Shown here piece after piece: positions 42,261-49,669 of a stretch of 64,000 bases of DNA. Position numbers and translations under genes: made by a program. Source of the stretch: Burkholderiales bacterium (GTDB lineage: Bacteria; Pseudomonadota; Gammaproteobacteria; Burkholderiales; Burkholderiaceae_E); assembly GCA_029977705.1 (NCBI GenBank), contig JAPOKJ010000001.1:62001-126000 (forward strand). The letters are read 5' to 3'. The notes beneath the pieces are model-generated. The model searched no databases, was not told where the DNA came from, and saw only the letters and a list, made by a program, of their open reading frames with translations. Position 1 is the first letter of the stretch; every line of letters begins with the position of its first letter.

Positions 42261-43526
42261 ATGGACTTCGAGATTCCCGCCGAGATTCGCGACTACCTGC
42301 GCGAGCTGGACGACTTCATCGAGCGCGAGATCAAGCCTCTCGAGCAGCAGGATGACAACATCCGCTTTTTCGATCATCGCCGGGAATGGGCCCGCACCGA
42401 TTTCGACAATGGCGGTCTGCCACGCCACGAGTGGGAGGAACTGCTGGCCGAGATGAAGCGGCGCGCCGACAAGGCCGGCCACTTCCGCTACGCCCTGCCC
42501 ACCGAGTTCGGTGGCAAGAATGGCAGCAACCTGGCGATGGCGATCATCCGCGAGCACCTGGCCGCCAAGGGCCTGGGCCTGCACAACGACCTGCAGAACG
42601 AGAGCTCGATCGTCGGCAATGCGCCGGTTGCCCTGATGCTGCGTGACTTCGGCACACCGGAACAGAAAAAGTCCCTGATCCCGGGCCTGCTCGATGGCTC
42701 GCTGCGCATCGGTTTCGGCCTGACCGAGCCCAATCATGGCTCGGATGCCACCTGGATGGAGACGCGCGCCGTCCGTGACGGCAACGGCTGGCGCATCAAT
42801 GGCGAGAAGATGTGGAACACCGGCCTGCATGTGGCCACCCACGACCTGATCTTTGCCCGTACCTCGGGCAAGGATGGCGATGCACGCGGCATCACCTGCT
42901 TCATCGTGCCGACCTCGTCGCCCGGCTTCAAGGTCGAGGAATACCTGTGGACCTTCAACATGCCCACCGATCATCCGCGCATCTCGCTGACCAATGTAAT
43001 GGTCAGCGATGCCGACATCCTGGGAGACCCTGAAAACGGTCTGGCGCTGGCGCAGCACTTCGTGCACGAGAACCGCATCCGGCAGGCCGCCTCCTCGCTG
43101 GGCGCGGCACAGTACTGCATCAACGAGAGCGTTGCCTATGCCAAGGTGCGCAAGCCCTTCGGCAAGCCGCTGGCGGCCAACCAGGGTATCCAGTTTCCGC
43201 TCGTCGAATTGCATACCGAGGCTGCGATGCTGCGCGTGCTGATCTACCAGACGGCCTGGCGCATGGACCGCATGAGCAAGCCGGAGGTCGCCATCCACCT
43301 GTCGGACCAGGTCTCGATGTGCAACTACCGCGCCAACCGGCTGGTCTGCGATGCCGCCGACCGGGCCATGCAGGTGCACGGTGGCATCGGCTACTCGCGC
43401 CACAAGCCCTTCGAGCACATCTATCGCCACCACCGCCGTTATCGCATCACCGAGGGCTCGGAAGAGATCCAGATGCGCAAGGTCGGCGGTCACCTGTTCG
43501 GCATGATCGGCAAGCACGGCGGATGA
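42261..43526 (+). CDS. Acyl-CoA dehydrogenase
   Basis: FAD-dependent enzyme that removes hydrogens from an acyl-CoA, 421 residues, starting at ATG 42261 after AAAGGAC. Blocks include FGLTEPNHGSDATWMETRAV, KMWNTGLHVATHDLIFART, YAKVRKPFGKPLAANQGIQF and HGGIGYSRHKPFEHIYRHHR near the end. It is the first gene of a compact run in which the stops and starts overlap; the chain length or branch of its substrate is not readable. The C-terminus differs from classical short-chain enzymes. Confidence 0.93.
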   Translation: MDFEIPAEIRDYLRELDDFIEREIKPLEQQDDNIRFFDHRREWARTDFDNGGLPRHEWEELLAEMKRRADKAGHFRYALPTEFGGKNGSNLAMAIIREHLAAKGLGLHNDLQNESSIVGNAPVALMLRDFGTPEQKKSLIPGLLDGSLRIGFGLTEPNHGSDATWMETRAVRDGNGWRINGEKMWNTGLHVATHDLIFARTSGKDGDARGITCFIVPTSSPGFKVEEYLWTFNMPTDHPRISLTNVMVSDADILGDPENGLALAQHFVHENRIRQAASSLGAAQYCINESVAYAKVRKPFGKPLAANQGIQFPLVELHTEAAMLRVLIYQTAWRMDRMSKPEVAIHLSDQVSMCNYRANRLVCDAADRAMQVHGGIGYSRHKPFEHIYRHHRRYRITEGSEEIQMRKVGGHLFGMIGKHGG

Positions 43527-44602
43527 TGAAGGAGGCACTGGAAGCCTTGCTGGCCGAGGCCCTCGCTGCCCCGGTGCAGGTCACCCAATTGCAGCGCCTG
43601 ACGGGCGGGGCCACCAAGCAGACCTGGCGGCTCGAGGCCCGGGTCGGTGCCGCGTCGCAGGTCGGCACGGACCCGACGGCCGATGAGACTTCATCACCGG
43701 CGCCGCTGCAGCGTTTCATCGTTCAGCTCACGCCCGCTTCCAAGCTCAGTTCGGTCGCCCTCGATGACAGTGGTGAGCGCAGTGCCCCGCGCAGCATCGA
43801 TCCGCAGCAGGATGCGGCCCTGACCCGCCTGGCGCGGGCGCAGGGCGTGCCGGCCCCCGAGGTGGTGGCACTGATTCCGGCCAGCCATGCACTGGGCATG
43901 GGGCAGATCACCCGCTTCGTGCCTGGTGAAACGCTTGCGCCGCGCATTCTTCGCGAGGCACGTTATGAACATGCACGTGCCCGCCTGCCGGCCCAATGCG
44001 CGCAGGCGCTGGCCGGCATCCATCGCATCGCACCGGCCGATGTGCCCTTTCTGGCGCTCAAGGATGCGCGTTATCAGTGGCGCGAGAACCGGGCCCTGGT
44101 CGATGCCCATGGCCTGAAGGTGCCGGCGCTGGAGTGGGGCCTGCGCTGGATCGAGGAGCGGCTGGTCACGCAGGGATCGCGCCCCGCCGCCGTCATCCAT
44201 GGCGACTTTCGCCTGGGCAACCTGATCGTCGACGAACAGGGCCTGGCCTGCGTCATCGACTGGGAGCTGGCCGCGCTGTGCGACCCGATGCAGGACCTGG
44301 CCTGGCTGTGCCTGCGCACCTGGCGCTTTGGTGGCGCAAGGCCGGTGGCCGGCGTGGGTGATCGCGAAGCCTTCTATGAGGCCTATGCCCAGGCCAGTGG
44401 CGCTGCGGTCGATCCGGCCCAGGTCTTTTTCTGGGAGGTGTTCTGCCAGATCCGCTGGGCCGTGATGTGCCTGACCATGGGCATGGGCCCGGTGGGCGGC
44501 GACCCCGAGGCGGTCAGTCTCGAGCACCGGCTGATCGGCCGGCGCATGGAAGAGCCCTTGTGGGACATGGTGCGCATGATCCGTGCGCAGGGAGACCGCT
44601 GA
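43523..44602 (+). CDS. Phosphotransferase of the aminoglycoside phosphotransferase/ACAD10-type family
   Basis: A 359-residue kinase-like protein. It opens at ATGATG overlapping the dehydrogenase stop. The catalytic loop is VIHGDFRLGNLIVD (His, Asp and Asn of the HxDxxxxN motif) and the metal Asp is in CVIDWELAALCDP; TGGATKQTW is the nucleotide loop. Relatives are fused to or adjacent to acyl-CoA dehydrogenases, as in mammalian ACAD10/11, which phosphorylate 4-hydroxyacyl-CoAs. That suggests a role in hydroxy-acid beta-oxidation rather than drug resistance. Confidence 0.87.
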   Translation: MMKEALEALLAEALAAPVQVTQLQRLTGGATKQTWRLEARVGAASQVGTDPTADETSSPAPLQRFIVQLTPASKLSSVALDDSGERSAPRSIDPQQDAALTRLARAQGVPAPEVVALIPASHALGMGQITRFVPGETLAPRILREARYEHARARLPAQCAQALAGIHRIAPADVPFLALKDARYQWRENRALVDAHGLKVPALEWGLRWIEERLVTQGSRPAAVIHGDFRLGNLIVDEQGLACVIDWELAALCDPMQDLAWLCLRTWRFGGARPVAGVGDREAFYEAYAQASGAAVDPAQVFFWEVFCQIRWAVMCLTMGMGPVGGDPEAVSLEHRLIGRRMEEPLWDMVRMIRAQGDR

Positions 44603-44919
44603 TGCGACTGCATGACGATGGACGCCTGCTCAGCGCCGCCATCCAGTATCTCGAGACCCAGCTGATGCCCACCCTCGATGAGGAGCACCGCTTTCGCACC
44701 CGCCTGACCGTCAACGCGCTCAAGATGGTCGAGCGGTCCCTGCGCACTGGCGCGCCACAGCCCCTGTCGGCCGAGCCGCTCTCGGCCCTCGACGATGCGA
44801 CCCTGGCGGACCGCATCCGCGATGGCCAGGTGCCCCTGGACGATCCTGCCTTGCTGGCCGAGCTCGAGGGGCGCCTGGCGGCACGGCTGTCGATCCACAA
44901 TCCCAAATGGATGGCTTGA
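44602..44919 (+). CDS. DUF6285 small protein
   Basis: A 105-residue helical protein whose first base overlaps the last base of the kinase stop; GGGAG precedes it. It is recognised as DUF6285 from IQYLETQLMPTLDEEHRFRTRLTVNALKMVERSL. The family follows phosphotransferase and acyl-CoA dehydrogenase genes in other genomes. No catalytic motif or membrane segment is present, so it may be an accessory subunit of the kinase or dehydrogenase. Confidence 0.82.
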   Translation: MRLHDDGRLLSAAIQYLETQLMPTLDEEHRFRTRLTVNALKMVERSLRTGAPQPLSAEPLSALDDATLADRIRDGQVPLDDPALLAELEGRLAARLSIHNPKWMA

Positions 44920-45560
44920 TGCCTCGCTTCCTCCTTGCCCTGTGGTTGATGACCATGGGCCTGAGCCAGGCAGCGGCCCCGGAAGGTCCGCCGGACAAGG
45001 ACAATCGCCGCTACGGCAAGACCCTGGTAGCCGAACACAGGATCGATCAGGCCACCCTCGAGCGCATGCGCCAGCATGTCCCCAGCGCGCCTGATCCCAA
45101 GCGTTCCAAGGCCGAGAACCTGATGACGGCCGACACCGTCAACTGGGTCGGCCCGCCGGTCAGGCTCGACCCCGGACAGAACCCCTGGGGCCTGGTGATC
45201 ACCCTGGTGGCCACCGCGCAGGCCGATGGCGATGCCAGCAGCACCTGGCTGGCCGGCTGGACGAGCGAATCAGACAACGGGGGGCGGGTCTCGCCGGTGT
45301 CCGGCCTGGGCAAGCCGAACGCCAAGGCCGGTGAGCGTTTCACGGTCACGGTGCGGCCAGGATCGCTGATGCCCAAGGAGGCCTGGACGGCCATGCCCTA
45401 CCTGGGTCTGGTCAAGAGCAGCAACCTGCGCATCGAGGCCGTTCATGCCCAGGTATGGACAGGGCTGCCGGGCAATACCTGGCGCGACTATCTGTTCGCC
45501 TTTGAAACCGCCCTGGTGGGCCTGGTGATGCTGCTGCTCTGGTGGTGGTTCCGGCGCTGA
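44919..45560 (+). CDS. Exported, C-terminally membrane-anchored protein of unknown function
   Basis: I do not recognise this 213-residue protein. It begins one base inside the DUF6285 stop. A signal peptide (MPRFLLALWLMTMGLSQAAA) is followed by a soluble domain of about 160 residues with beta-like segments (WGLVITLVATAQADG and RVSPVSGLGKPNAKAGERF), then a helix FAFETALVGLVMLLLWWW ending in Phe-Arg-Arg. The topology looks like a periplasmic domain tied to the membrane by its C-terminal helix. Its role in the acyl-CoA operon is unknown. Confidence 0.72.
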   Translation: MPRFLLALWLMTMGLSQAAAPEGPPDKDNRRYGKTLVAEHRIDQATLERMRQHVPSAPDPKRSKAENLMTADTVNWVGPPVRLDPGQNPWGLVITLVATAQADGDASSTWLAGWTSESDNGGRVSPVSGLGKPNAKAGERFTVTVRPGSLMPKEAWTAMPYLGLVKSSNLRIEAVHAQVWTGLPGNTWRDYLFAFETALVGLVMLLLWWWFRR

Positions 45561-45579
45561 CCCGCCTCGGACAGACTGC

Positions 45580-46356
45580 TCAGAACAACGAATAGCCGCC
45601 GTCGATCACGAAGGTGTCTCCGGTGTGATAGCTCGAGGCGCTGCTGGTCAGGTACACCGCAATGCCGCCGAAATCGTCCCCCGTGCCCCAGCGGCGCATC
45701 GGAATGCGCGGCAGCACGCGTTCGGCAAACTTGTCGTTGCCGATGCTCTTGGCGGTCATGTTGGTTTCGATCCAGCCCGGCAGCACCGAGTGGGCGCGGA
45801 TGCCATGACGTGCAAACTCGACCGACAGGGCCCGCATCATCGAGATCAGGGCGCCCTTGGTGGCGGCGTAGTGCTCCGAGCGCGGCGCCCCTTCGATGGC
45901 GGCCAGCGAGGCCGTGCCCACCAGGGTGCCGCCGCCGCCGCGCGCGGTCATGTGGCGTGCGGCAGCGCGCAGGGTGTAGAAGGCACCATCCAGGTTGACG
46001 CGCAGCACGCGTTCCCATTCGGCCGTGCTCATTTCGGTGAAGGACGGTGCAACGCCCTTGCCCGAGACGCCGGCATTGGCAAAGCAGGCATCGACGCGAC
46101 CCAGGCTCGACAGGGTCTGCGCGAAGGCGGCCTCCACCGCCGCTTCGTCGCCGACATCACAGTTCAGGGCGATCGATTGCGGGCTGATGGCCTTGAGTTC
46201 GGCCAGGGCCGAGGCGTTTTTCTGGTCGTTGGTGCCCCAGATGGCGACACTGGCGCCGGCCTGAGCCAGGGCGCGCGCCATGCCCAGGCCAATGCCGCTG
46301 TTGCCGCCGGTGACCAGGGCGACCTTGCCGGTCAGGTCAAATGCTGAATAAGTCAT
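45580..46356 (-). CDS. Short-chain dehydrogenase/reductase (SDR)
   Basis: Classical SDR of 258 residues, starting at ATG 46356 behind an exceptionally good ribosome site (AGGAGGATTCC). VALVTGGNSGIGLGMARAL is the cofactor loop, NAG in CFANAGVSG follows, and the active site is Ser of VGTASLAA plus YAATKGAL (Tyr and Lys). The C-terminus SYHTGDTFVIDGGYSLF is typical of FabG-like enzymes. It converges on the acyl-CoA operon, so a link to hydroxyacyl oxidation is possible but unproven. Confidence 0.92.
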   Translation of the reverse strand: MTYSAFDLTGKVALVTGGNSGIGLGMARALAQAGASVAIWGTNDQKNASALAELKAISPQSIALNCDVGDEAAVEAAFAQTLSSLGRVDACFANAGVSGKGVAPSFTEMSTAEWERVLRVNLDGAFYTLRAAARHMTARGGGGTLVGTASLAAIEGAPRSEHYAATKGALISMMRALSVEFARHGIRAHSVLPGWIETNMTAKSIGNDKFAERVLPRIPMRRWGTGDDFGGIAVYLTSSASSYHTGDTFVIDGGYSLF

Positions 46357-46395
46357 GGAATCCTCCTGCGAGGATTCTGTCATGGGTCCCGGCCT

Positions 46396-46872
46396 TCAAG
46401 GCCTGTTCAGTCCGTTGCCCGGCTTGCGGGCCCTGGGCTTGCGCTGGGGTGCGGGTTGGGTGGCCTCCGACGGCGCCGGGCCAGCCACCCGGGTGGCCCT
46501 TGCCGGCGGCACCGCGATGTCGTATTCGTATTCCTGGGCCTGTTCCCCGGCCACGGCCAGCACCAGGCGCAACTGCGGGGCATCGACCGGTTCGGCCGAC
46601 TGCAGGAAGATGACGTTGCGCCGCTCCGGCTTGGACACGGTAAAGCCGCGCAGCGTCGGCGCGCGGTAGCCCGGGCTTGCCTCGACTGCGGCCACATGGA
46701 AGCGCATCACCGGAATGCGGGCGCCGGGTTCGGCGCCAAAGGGCACGGCAATCTTCAGGCGCTGGCCCTGTTGCGACAGGACACTGACATCACCCGGATC
46801 GACCTCCTGGGCCAGGACGGGGGTGGCCAGCAGGGCGCACAGGCTCAGGGCGAGGGTGGAGGATGTTTTCAT
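46396..46872 (-). CDS. Small exported protein, possibly FimV N-terminal-like
   Basis: A 158-residue protein with a signal peptide (MKTSSTLALSLCALLATPVLA). The mature region DVSVLSQQGQRLKIAVPF and the following PTLRGFTVSKPERRNVIFLQS resemble the N-terminal domain of FimV-type proteins, which bind peptidoglycan-associated partners. The C-terminal third is Pro/Ala/Arg-rich (SEATQPAPQRKPRARKPG). It lacks the LysM and TPR parts of full FimV, so it may be a small paralogue. No strong ribosome site was seen. The relation to FimV is a low-confidence inference. Confidence 0.68.
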   Translation of the reverse strand: MKTSSTLALSLCALLATPVLAQEVDPGDVSVLSQQGQRLKIAVPFGAEPGARIPVMRFHVAAVEASPGYRAPTLRGFTVSKPERRNVIFLQSAEPVDAPQLRLVLAVAGEQAQEYEYDIAVPPARATRVAGPAPSEATQPAPQRKPRARKPGNGLNRP

Positions 46873-46996
46873 GGTCGGATCCCGGTCGGGTGGGCAGCGG
46901 GCCTGCGGGACCTGGCCCTGCAGGTCCCCGGCTTGCCAGAGGTGTCAGTGTAGGGCAGGGCGGGGTGATCCCCAAGGGCCAGGCGACGTGCGGCGC

Positions 46997-47002
46997 TACA
47001 AT
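46997..47002 (+). promoter_or_regulatory. -10 element of rnpB
   Basis: TACAAT lies 6 bases before the expected RNase P RNA 5' end at 47009, the right distance for a sigma-70 start. A clear -35 is not seen 17 bases upstream. Confidence 0.72.
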
Positions 47003-47008
47003 GGGCGC

Positions 47009-47440
47009 GGGGCGGGCTGGGCGGACGCTGCTGTCCGGCGCAAGCCGGCGGTGGAGGAAGGTCCGGACTCCGCAGGACAGGATGCTGGCTAACGGCCAGG
47101 CGCCGCAAGCCGCAGGGTGCAAACCCGGCGGTCCAGGGCGACGGAAAGTGGCACAGAAAATATACCGCCGGGGCTCGCAAGCGTCCCGGTAAGGGTGAAA
47201 AGGCGAGGCAAGAGCTCACCGCAGGACTGGCGACAGGACTGGCAGGCCAAACCCCATCCGGAGCAACATCAAATAGGCATGCGCGCGGGGCAACCCGCTC
47301 AAGTCGGTTCGACGGAGCATGCGGGTAGATGGCTAGAGCGGCGCGGCAACGCGTCGCCCAGAGGAATGTTCGCCAAGGCGCCGACCCGGGCTTGCCCGGG
47401 GCCCGCCTCACAGAATCCGGCCTACAGGCCCGCCCCACTT
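47009..47440 (+). ncRNA. rnpB: RNase P RNA (class A)
   Basis: Catalytic RNA of RNase P, which trims the 5' leader of pre-tRNAs. Signature blocks are GAGGAAGGTCCGGACTCC, GGGTGCAAACCCGG, the ACAGAAAATATACCGCC core, AAGGGTGAAAAGGCGAGG, and AGAATCCGGCCTACAGG at the 3' side. Helix P1 closes perfectly: GGGGCGGGC (47009-47017) pairs with GCCCGCCCC (47428-47436), which fixes both ends. No T-rich terminator follows, so the 3' end is probably processed. It sits directly upstream of the dcw cluster promoters. Confidence 0.97.
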
Positions 47441-47473
47441 CCATGCCGCCAACACCCCCTTGACCCTTCCATA

Positions 47474-47498
47474 ATTCAAGCTTCACATGAGCTTGAAT
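47474..47498. promoter_or_regulatory. 9-base perfect dyad between rnpB and the dcw promoters
   Basis: ATTCAAGCT (47474-47482) and AGCTTGAAT (47490-47498) are perfect complements across 7 bases. It could be an operator near the first promoter, or a stem at the 3' end of the RNase P transcript. No T-run follows, so it is not a standard terminator. Confidence 0.55.
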
Positions 47499-47517
47499 GC
47501 GCAAGGCCATCATTTCA

Positions 47518-47546
47518 TTGGATTTTTAGGGATTGTAGATTACAAT
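47518..47546 (+). promoter_or_regulatory. dcw promoter P1
   Basis: TTGGAT (47518-47523), a 17-base spacer and TACAAT (47541-47546) form a good sigma-70 promoter. The -10 is half of a palindrome ATTGTA-GAT-TACAAT, so a regulator could bind over it. Confidence 0.65.
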
Positions 47547-47606
47547 TTCCCTGGCAACAACACGCGCTAAGTACTTGAGCCGATTGGGTTTTTCCCGGTT
47601 TTCGAC

Positions 47607-47635
47607 TTGACCGCCCCGGTTTTTTTCAATACAGT
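47607..47635 (+). promoter_or_regulatory. dcw promoter P2
   Basis: TTGACC (47607-47612), a 17-base spacer and TACAGT (47630-47635), 88 bases before mraZ. A short dyad TTTCG-TGCG-CGAAA follows at 47640-47653 and might be the site of MraZ autoregulation; the repeated TGGG boxes of enteric MraZ are not present. Confidence 0.55.
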
Positions 47636-47722
47636 GCAGTTTCGTGCGCGAAAGTGCATTTTTGTGGTCCGCCAGAGAACAAAATCAGCGGGCCAGACGA
47701 TAAAAACCGGGGCAATGGCAGG

Positions 47723-48163
47723 ATGTTCGAGGGGAGTTCCGCACTCGCACTGGACGGCAAAGGTCGCATGACCGTGCCGGCGCGCCATCGCGACATCATC
47801 CTGGCGCAGGCGGAAGGCCGCCTGACCATCACCCGCTCCTACGACGGCTGCCTGCTGATGTACACGCGCCCGGCCTGGGAGCGCATCCGCCCGGCGATCG
47901 CCGCCCTGCCCAGCGAGGCCGCCAACTACCGCCGCATGCTCCTGGGCAACGCCATGCCTTGCGAAATGGATGGCACCGGACGGGTGCTGATCGCGCCCGA
48001 GCTGCGCAAGCCGCTGAACATGGTGCGCGACGTGGTCCTGCTCGGCGTCGGGGGTTATTTCGAGATCTGGGAAGCCGGCGCGCTCGAGGCCCAGCAGGCC
48101 GAGCTGATGAATGCACCGCGCCCGGCTTCGGTGGCGAACCTGCAGCTGGACCCGGATGTCTGA
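47723..48163 (+). CDS. mraZ: Transcriptional regulator MraZ
   Basis: DNA-binding regulator that represses the dcw operon in E. coli. The 146-residue protein has two AbrB-like swapped-hairpin repeats, marked by LALDGKGRMTVPARHRD and MPCEMDGTGRVLIAPELR (DxxxR motifs). ATG 47723 gives the normal MFEGSSALALD start; the upstream open frame is not MraZ-like. It is the first gene of the dcw cluster and overlaps rsmH by 8 bases. Confidence 0.95.
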   Translation: MFEGSSALALDGKGRMTVPARHRDIILAQAEGRLTITRSYDGCLLMYTRPAWERIRPAIAALPSEAANYRRMLLGNAMPCEMDGTGRVLIAPELRKPLNMVRDVVLLGVGGYFEIWEAGALEAQQAELMNAPRPASVANLQLDPDV

Positions 48164-49157
48164 ACCCGATGACGCTGCCCTTCACCGCCCGGTCCTGCTC
48201 GATGCGTGCCTGTCGGCCCTCGCACTGGACGGCAGTGCGCCCGTCGCAGGGGTCTACCTCGACGCCACCTTTGGCCGCGGCGGACACAGCCGCGCCATCC
48301 TTGCGCGCCTGGCCTCATCTGGCCGCCTGGTTGCGCTCGACCGCGACCCCGAGGCCGTCGCCCATGCCCGCGCCGATGCCGGGCTGCGCGCCGATCCCCG
48401 CTTTCACATCGCCCACAGCCGTTTCTCGCAACTGGAGGCGGCCCTCGATGCGGCCGGCGTCCGGCAACTGGATGGCGCCTTGTTCGATCTGGGCGTGTCC
48501 TCGCCCCAGCTCGACCAGGCGTCGCGCGGGTTCAGCTTCAAGCACGATGGCCCGCTCGACATGCGCATGGATCCGACCCAGGGCATGTCCGTCCGTGAGT
48601 GGTTGTTGCACGCGTCGGAGTCCGACATTGCGGAGGTTCTAAAGCGCTATGGGGAAGAACGGCTTGCTATTCCGATTGCAAAGGCGATTGCAGCTCGCTG
48701 CCGGAGCGACGGCACATCCGCATTACAGACCACCGCTGAGCTTGCCCGTCTCGTGGCGGGCGTCGTCCTCTCCCGCAAGGGGCGGTCGCCGATGGGCAAA
48801 GACCCGGCCACCCGCAGTTTTCAGGCTTTACGGATTTTCATCAATCAAGAGTTTGAGGAGCTCGAGGCTGGCCTGAAGGCGGTGATGCGTCGTCTGGCAC
48901 CCGGTGGGCGCCTGGCGGTGATCAGTTTTCATTCCCTCGAAGATCGCATCGTGAAGCAGTTTCTGATCCAGCACAGCCTGCAAGGCGCACCGCGTGATCC
49001 GGTCACCGGTGCCCGCCTGGCGGGCGGTGCCCTGCAACTGGAGGGCTTGCGCAAGGTCTTGCCCGACGAACTCGAGCAGCAGGTCAACCCGCGGGCGCGC
49101 TCGGCCGTGCTGCGCGTGGCGCAGCGTCTGGCCGGTGAGCCGGCAGCGGCGCACTGA
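48156..49157 (+). CDS. rsmH: 16S rRNA (cytosine1402-N4)-methyltransferase RsmH (MraW)
   Basis: Methylates C1402 of 16S rRNA. The 333-residue enzyme has YLDATFGRGGHSRAIL for S-adenosylmethionine binding, then ALDRDPEA, FDLGVSSPQLDQASRGFSF and the C-terminal VISFHSLEDRIVKQF. ATG 48156 overlaps the end of mraZ. Bases 48601-48870 use codons unlike the rest of the gene: CTA at 48639, TTA at 48723 and 48828, plus ATT, GCA, CAA and CTT; the protein remains intact. That suggests local recombination. Confidence 0.95.
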   Translation: MSEPDDAALHRPVLLDACLSALALDGSAPVAGVYLDATFGRGGHSRAILARLASSGRLVALDRDPEAVAHARADAGLRADPRFHIAHSRFSQLEAALDAAGVRQLDGALFDLGVSSPQLDQASRGFSFKHDGPLDMRMDPTQGMSVREWLLHASESDIAEVLKRYGEERLAIPIAKAIAARCRSDGTSALQTTAELARLVAGVVLSRKGRSPMGKDPATRSFQALRIFINQEFEELEAGLKAVMRRLAPGGRLAVISFHSLEDRIVKQFLIQHSLQGAPRDPVTGARLAGGALQLEGLRKVLPDELEQQVNPRARSAVLRVAQRLAGEPAAAH

Positions 49158-49170
49158 AGGGGCGGTCACC

Positions 49171-49668
49171 ATGTTCCTGAACCGACTCAACATCCTGCTG
49201 GCCCTGCTGCTGGTGGTCTGTGCACTGGCCCTGGTCACGGCCCAGCATCGCGCCCGCAAGCTGTTTGTCGAGCATGAGCGTGCGCGTGCAGCCTCGCGCC
49301 AGCTCGAGACGCGCTGGAACGAGTTGCAGGTGCAGCAGACCCAGTTTGCCAAAACCTCGCTGATCGATGCCAAGGCCCGTCAGGACATGGGCATGCAGGC
49401 GGTGCCGCCGGAGCGTCTGGTGCATCTGGAGCAGCGTGAGGCGCCGGCCACCATGCCGGCGGCCACACCGGCACCGCAGTCGCCGCGTCCCCTGAGCAAC
49501 GACACGGTGCGCTCGAAGGCCCCTTCGGTGGCGCCTGCAGAGCGCCCGCGCAAGCCGGCCGTGCAGGGCGACATGACCCAGACCACGGTGGCGGCCACTG
49601 CCCTGAGTCCGGCAGCCTCGGGCAATGCGCCGGCGCTGCGCCGCACCTCTGCCGGCGAGGGTCGCTGA
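49171..49668 (+). CDS. ftsL: Cell division protein FtsL, with extended C-terminal tail
   Basis: Single-pass divisome protein that holds FtsB and FtsW/FtsI. The 165-residue protein has a membrane helix (LNILLALLLVVCALALVTA, residues 5-23) and a leucine-zipper-like coil (RQLETRWNELQVQQTQFA). FtsL is usually about 90-120 residues; here a Pro/Ala/Ser-rich tail of about 75 residues follows the core, starting near EAPATMPAATPAPQS. The tail is in frame, stop is 1 base before the ftsI ATG region, and the sequence carries no known motif. Confidence 0.9.
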   Translation: MFLNRLNILLALLLVVCALALVTAQHRARKLFVEHERARAASRQLETRWNELQVQQTQFAKTSLIDAKARQDMGMQAVPPERLVHLEQREAPATMPAATPAPQSPRPLSNDTVRSKAPSVAPAERPRKPAVQGDMTQTTVAATALSPAASGNAPALRRTSAGEGR

Positions 49669-49669
49669 G

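Noticed and set aside
45471-45560. LPGNT before the C-terminal helix as a sortase motif
   Set aside because: Sortase motifs need LPxTG; here Thr and Gly are misplaced and there is no sortase gene in the window.
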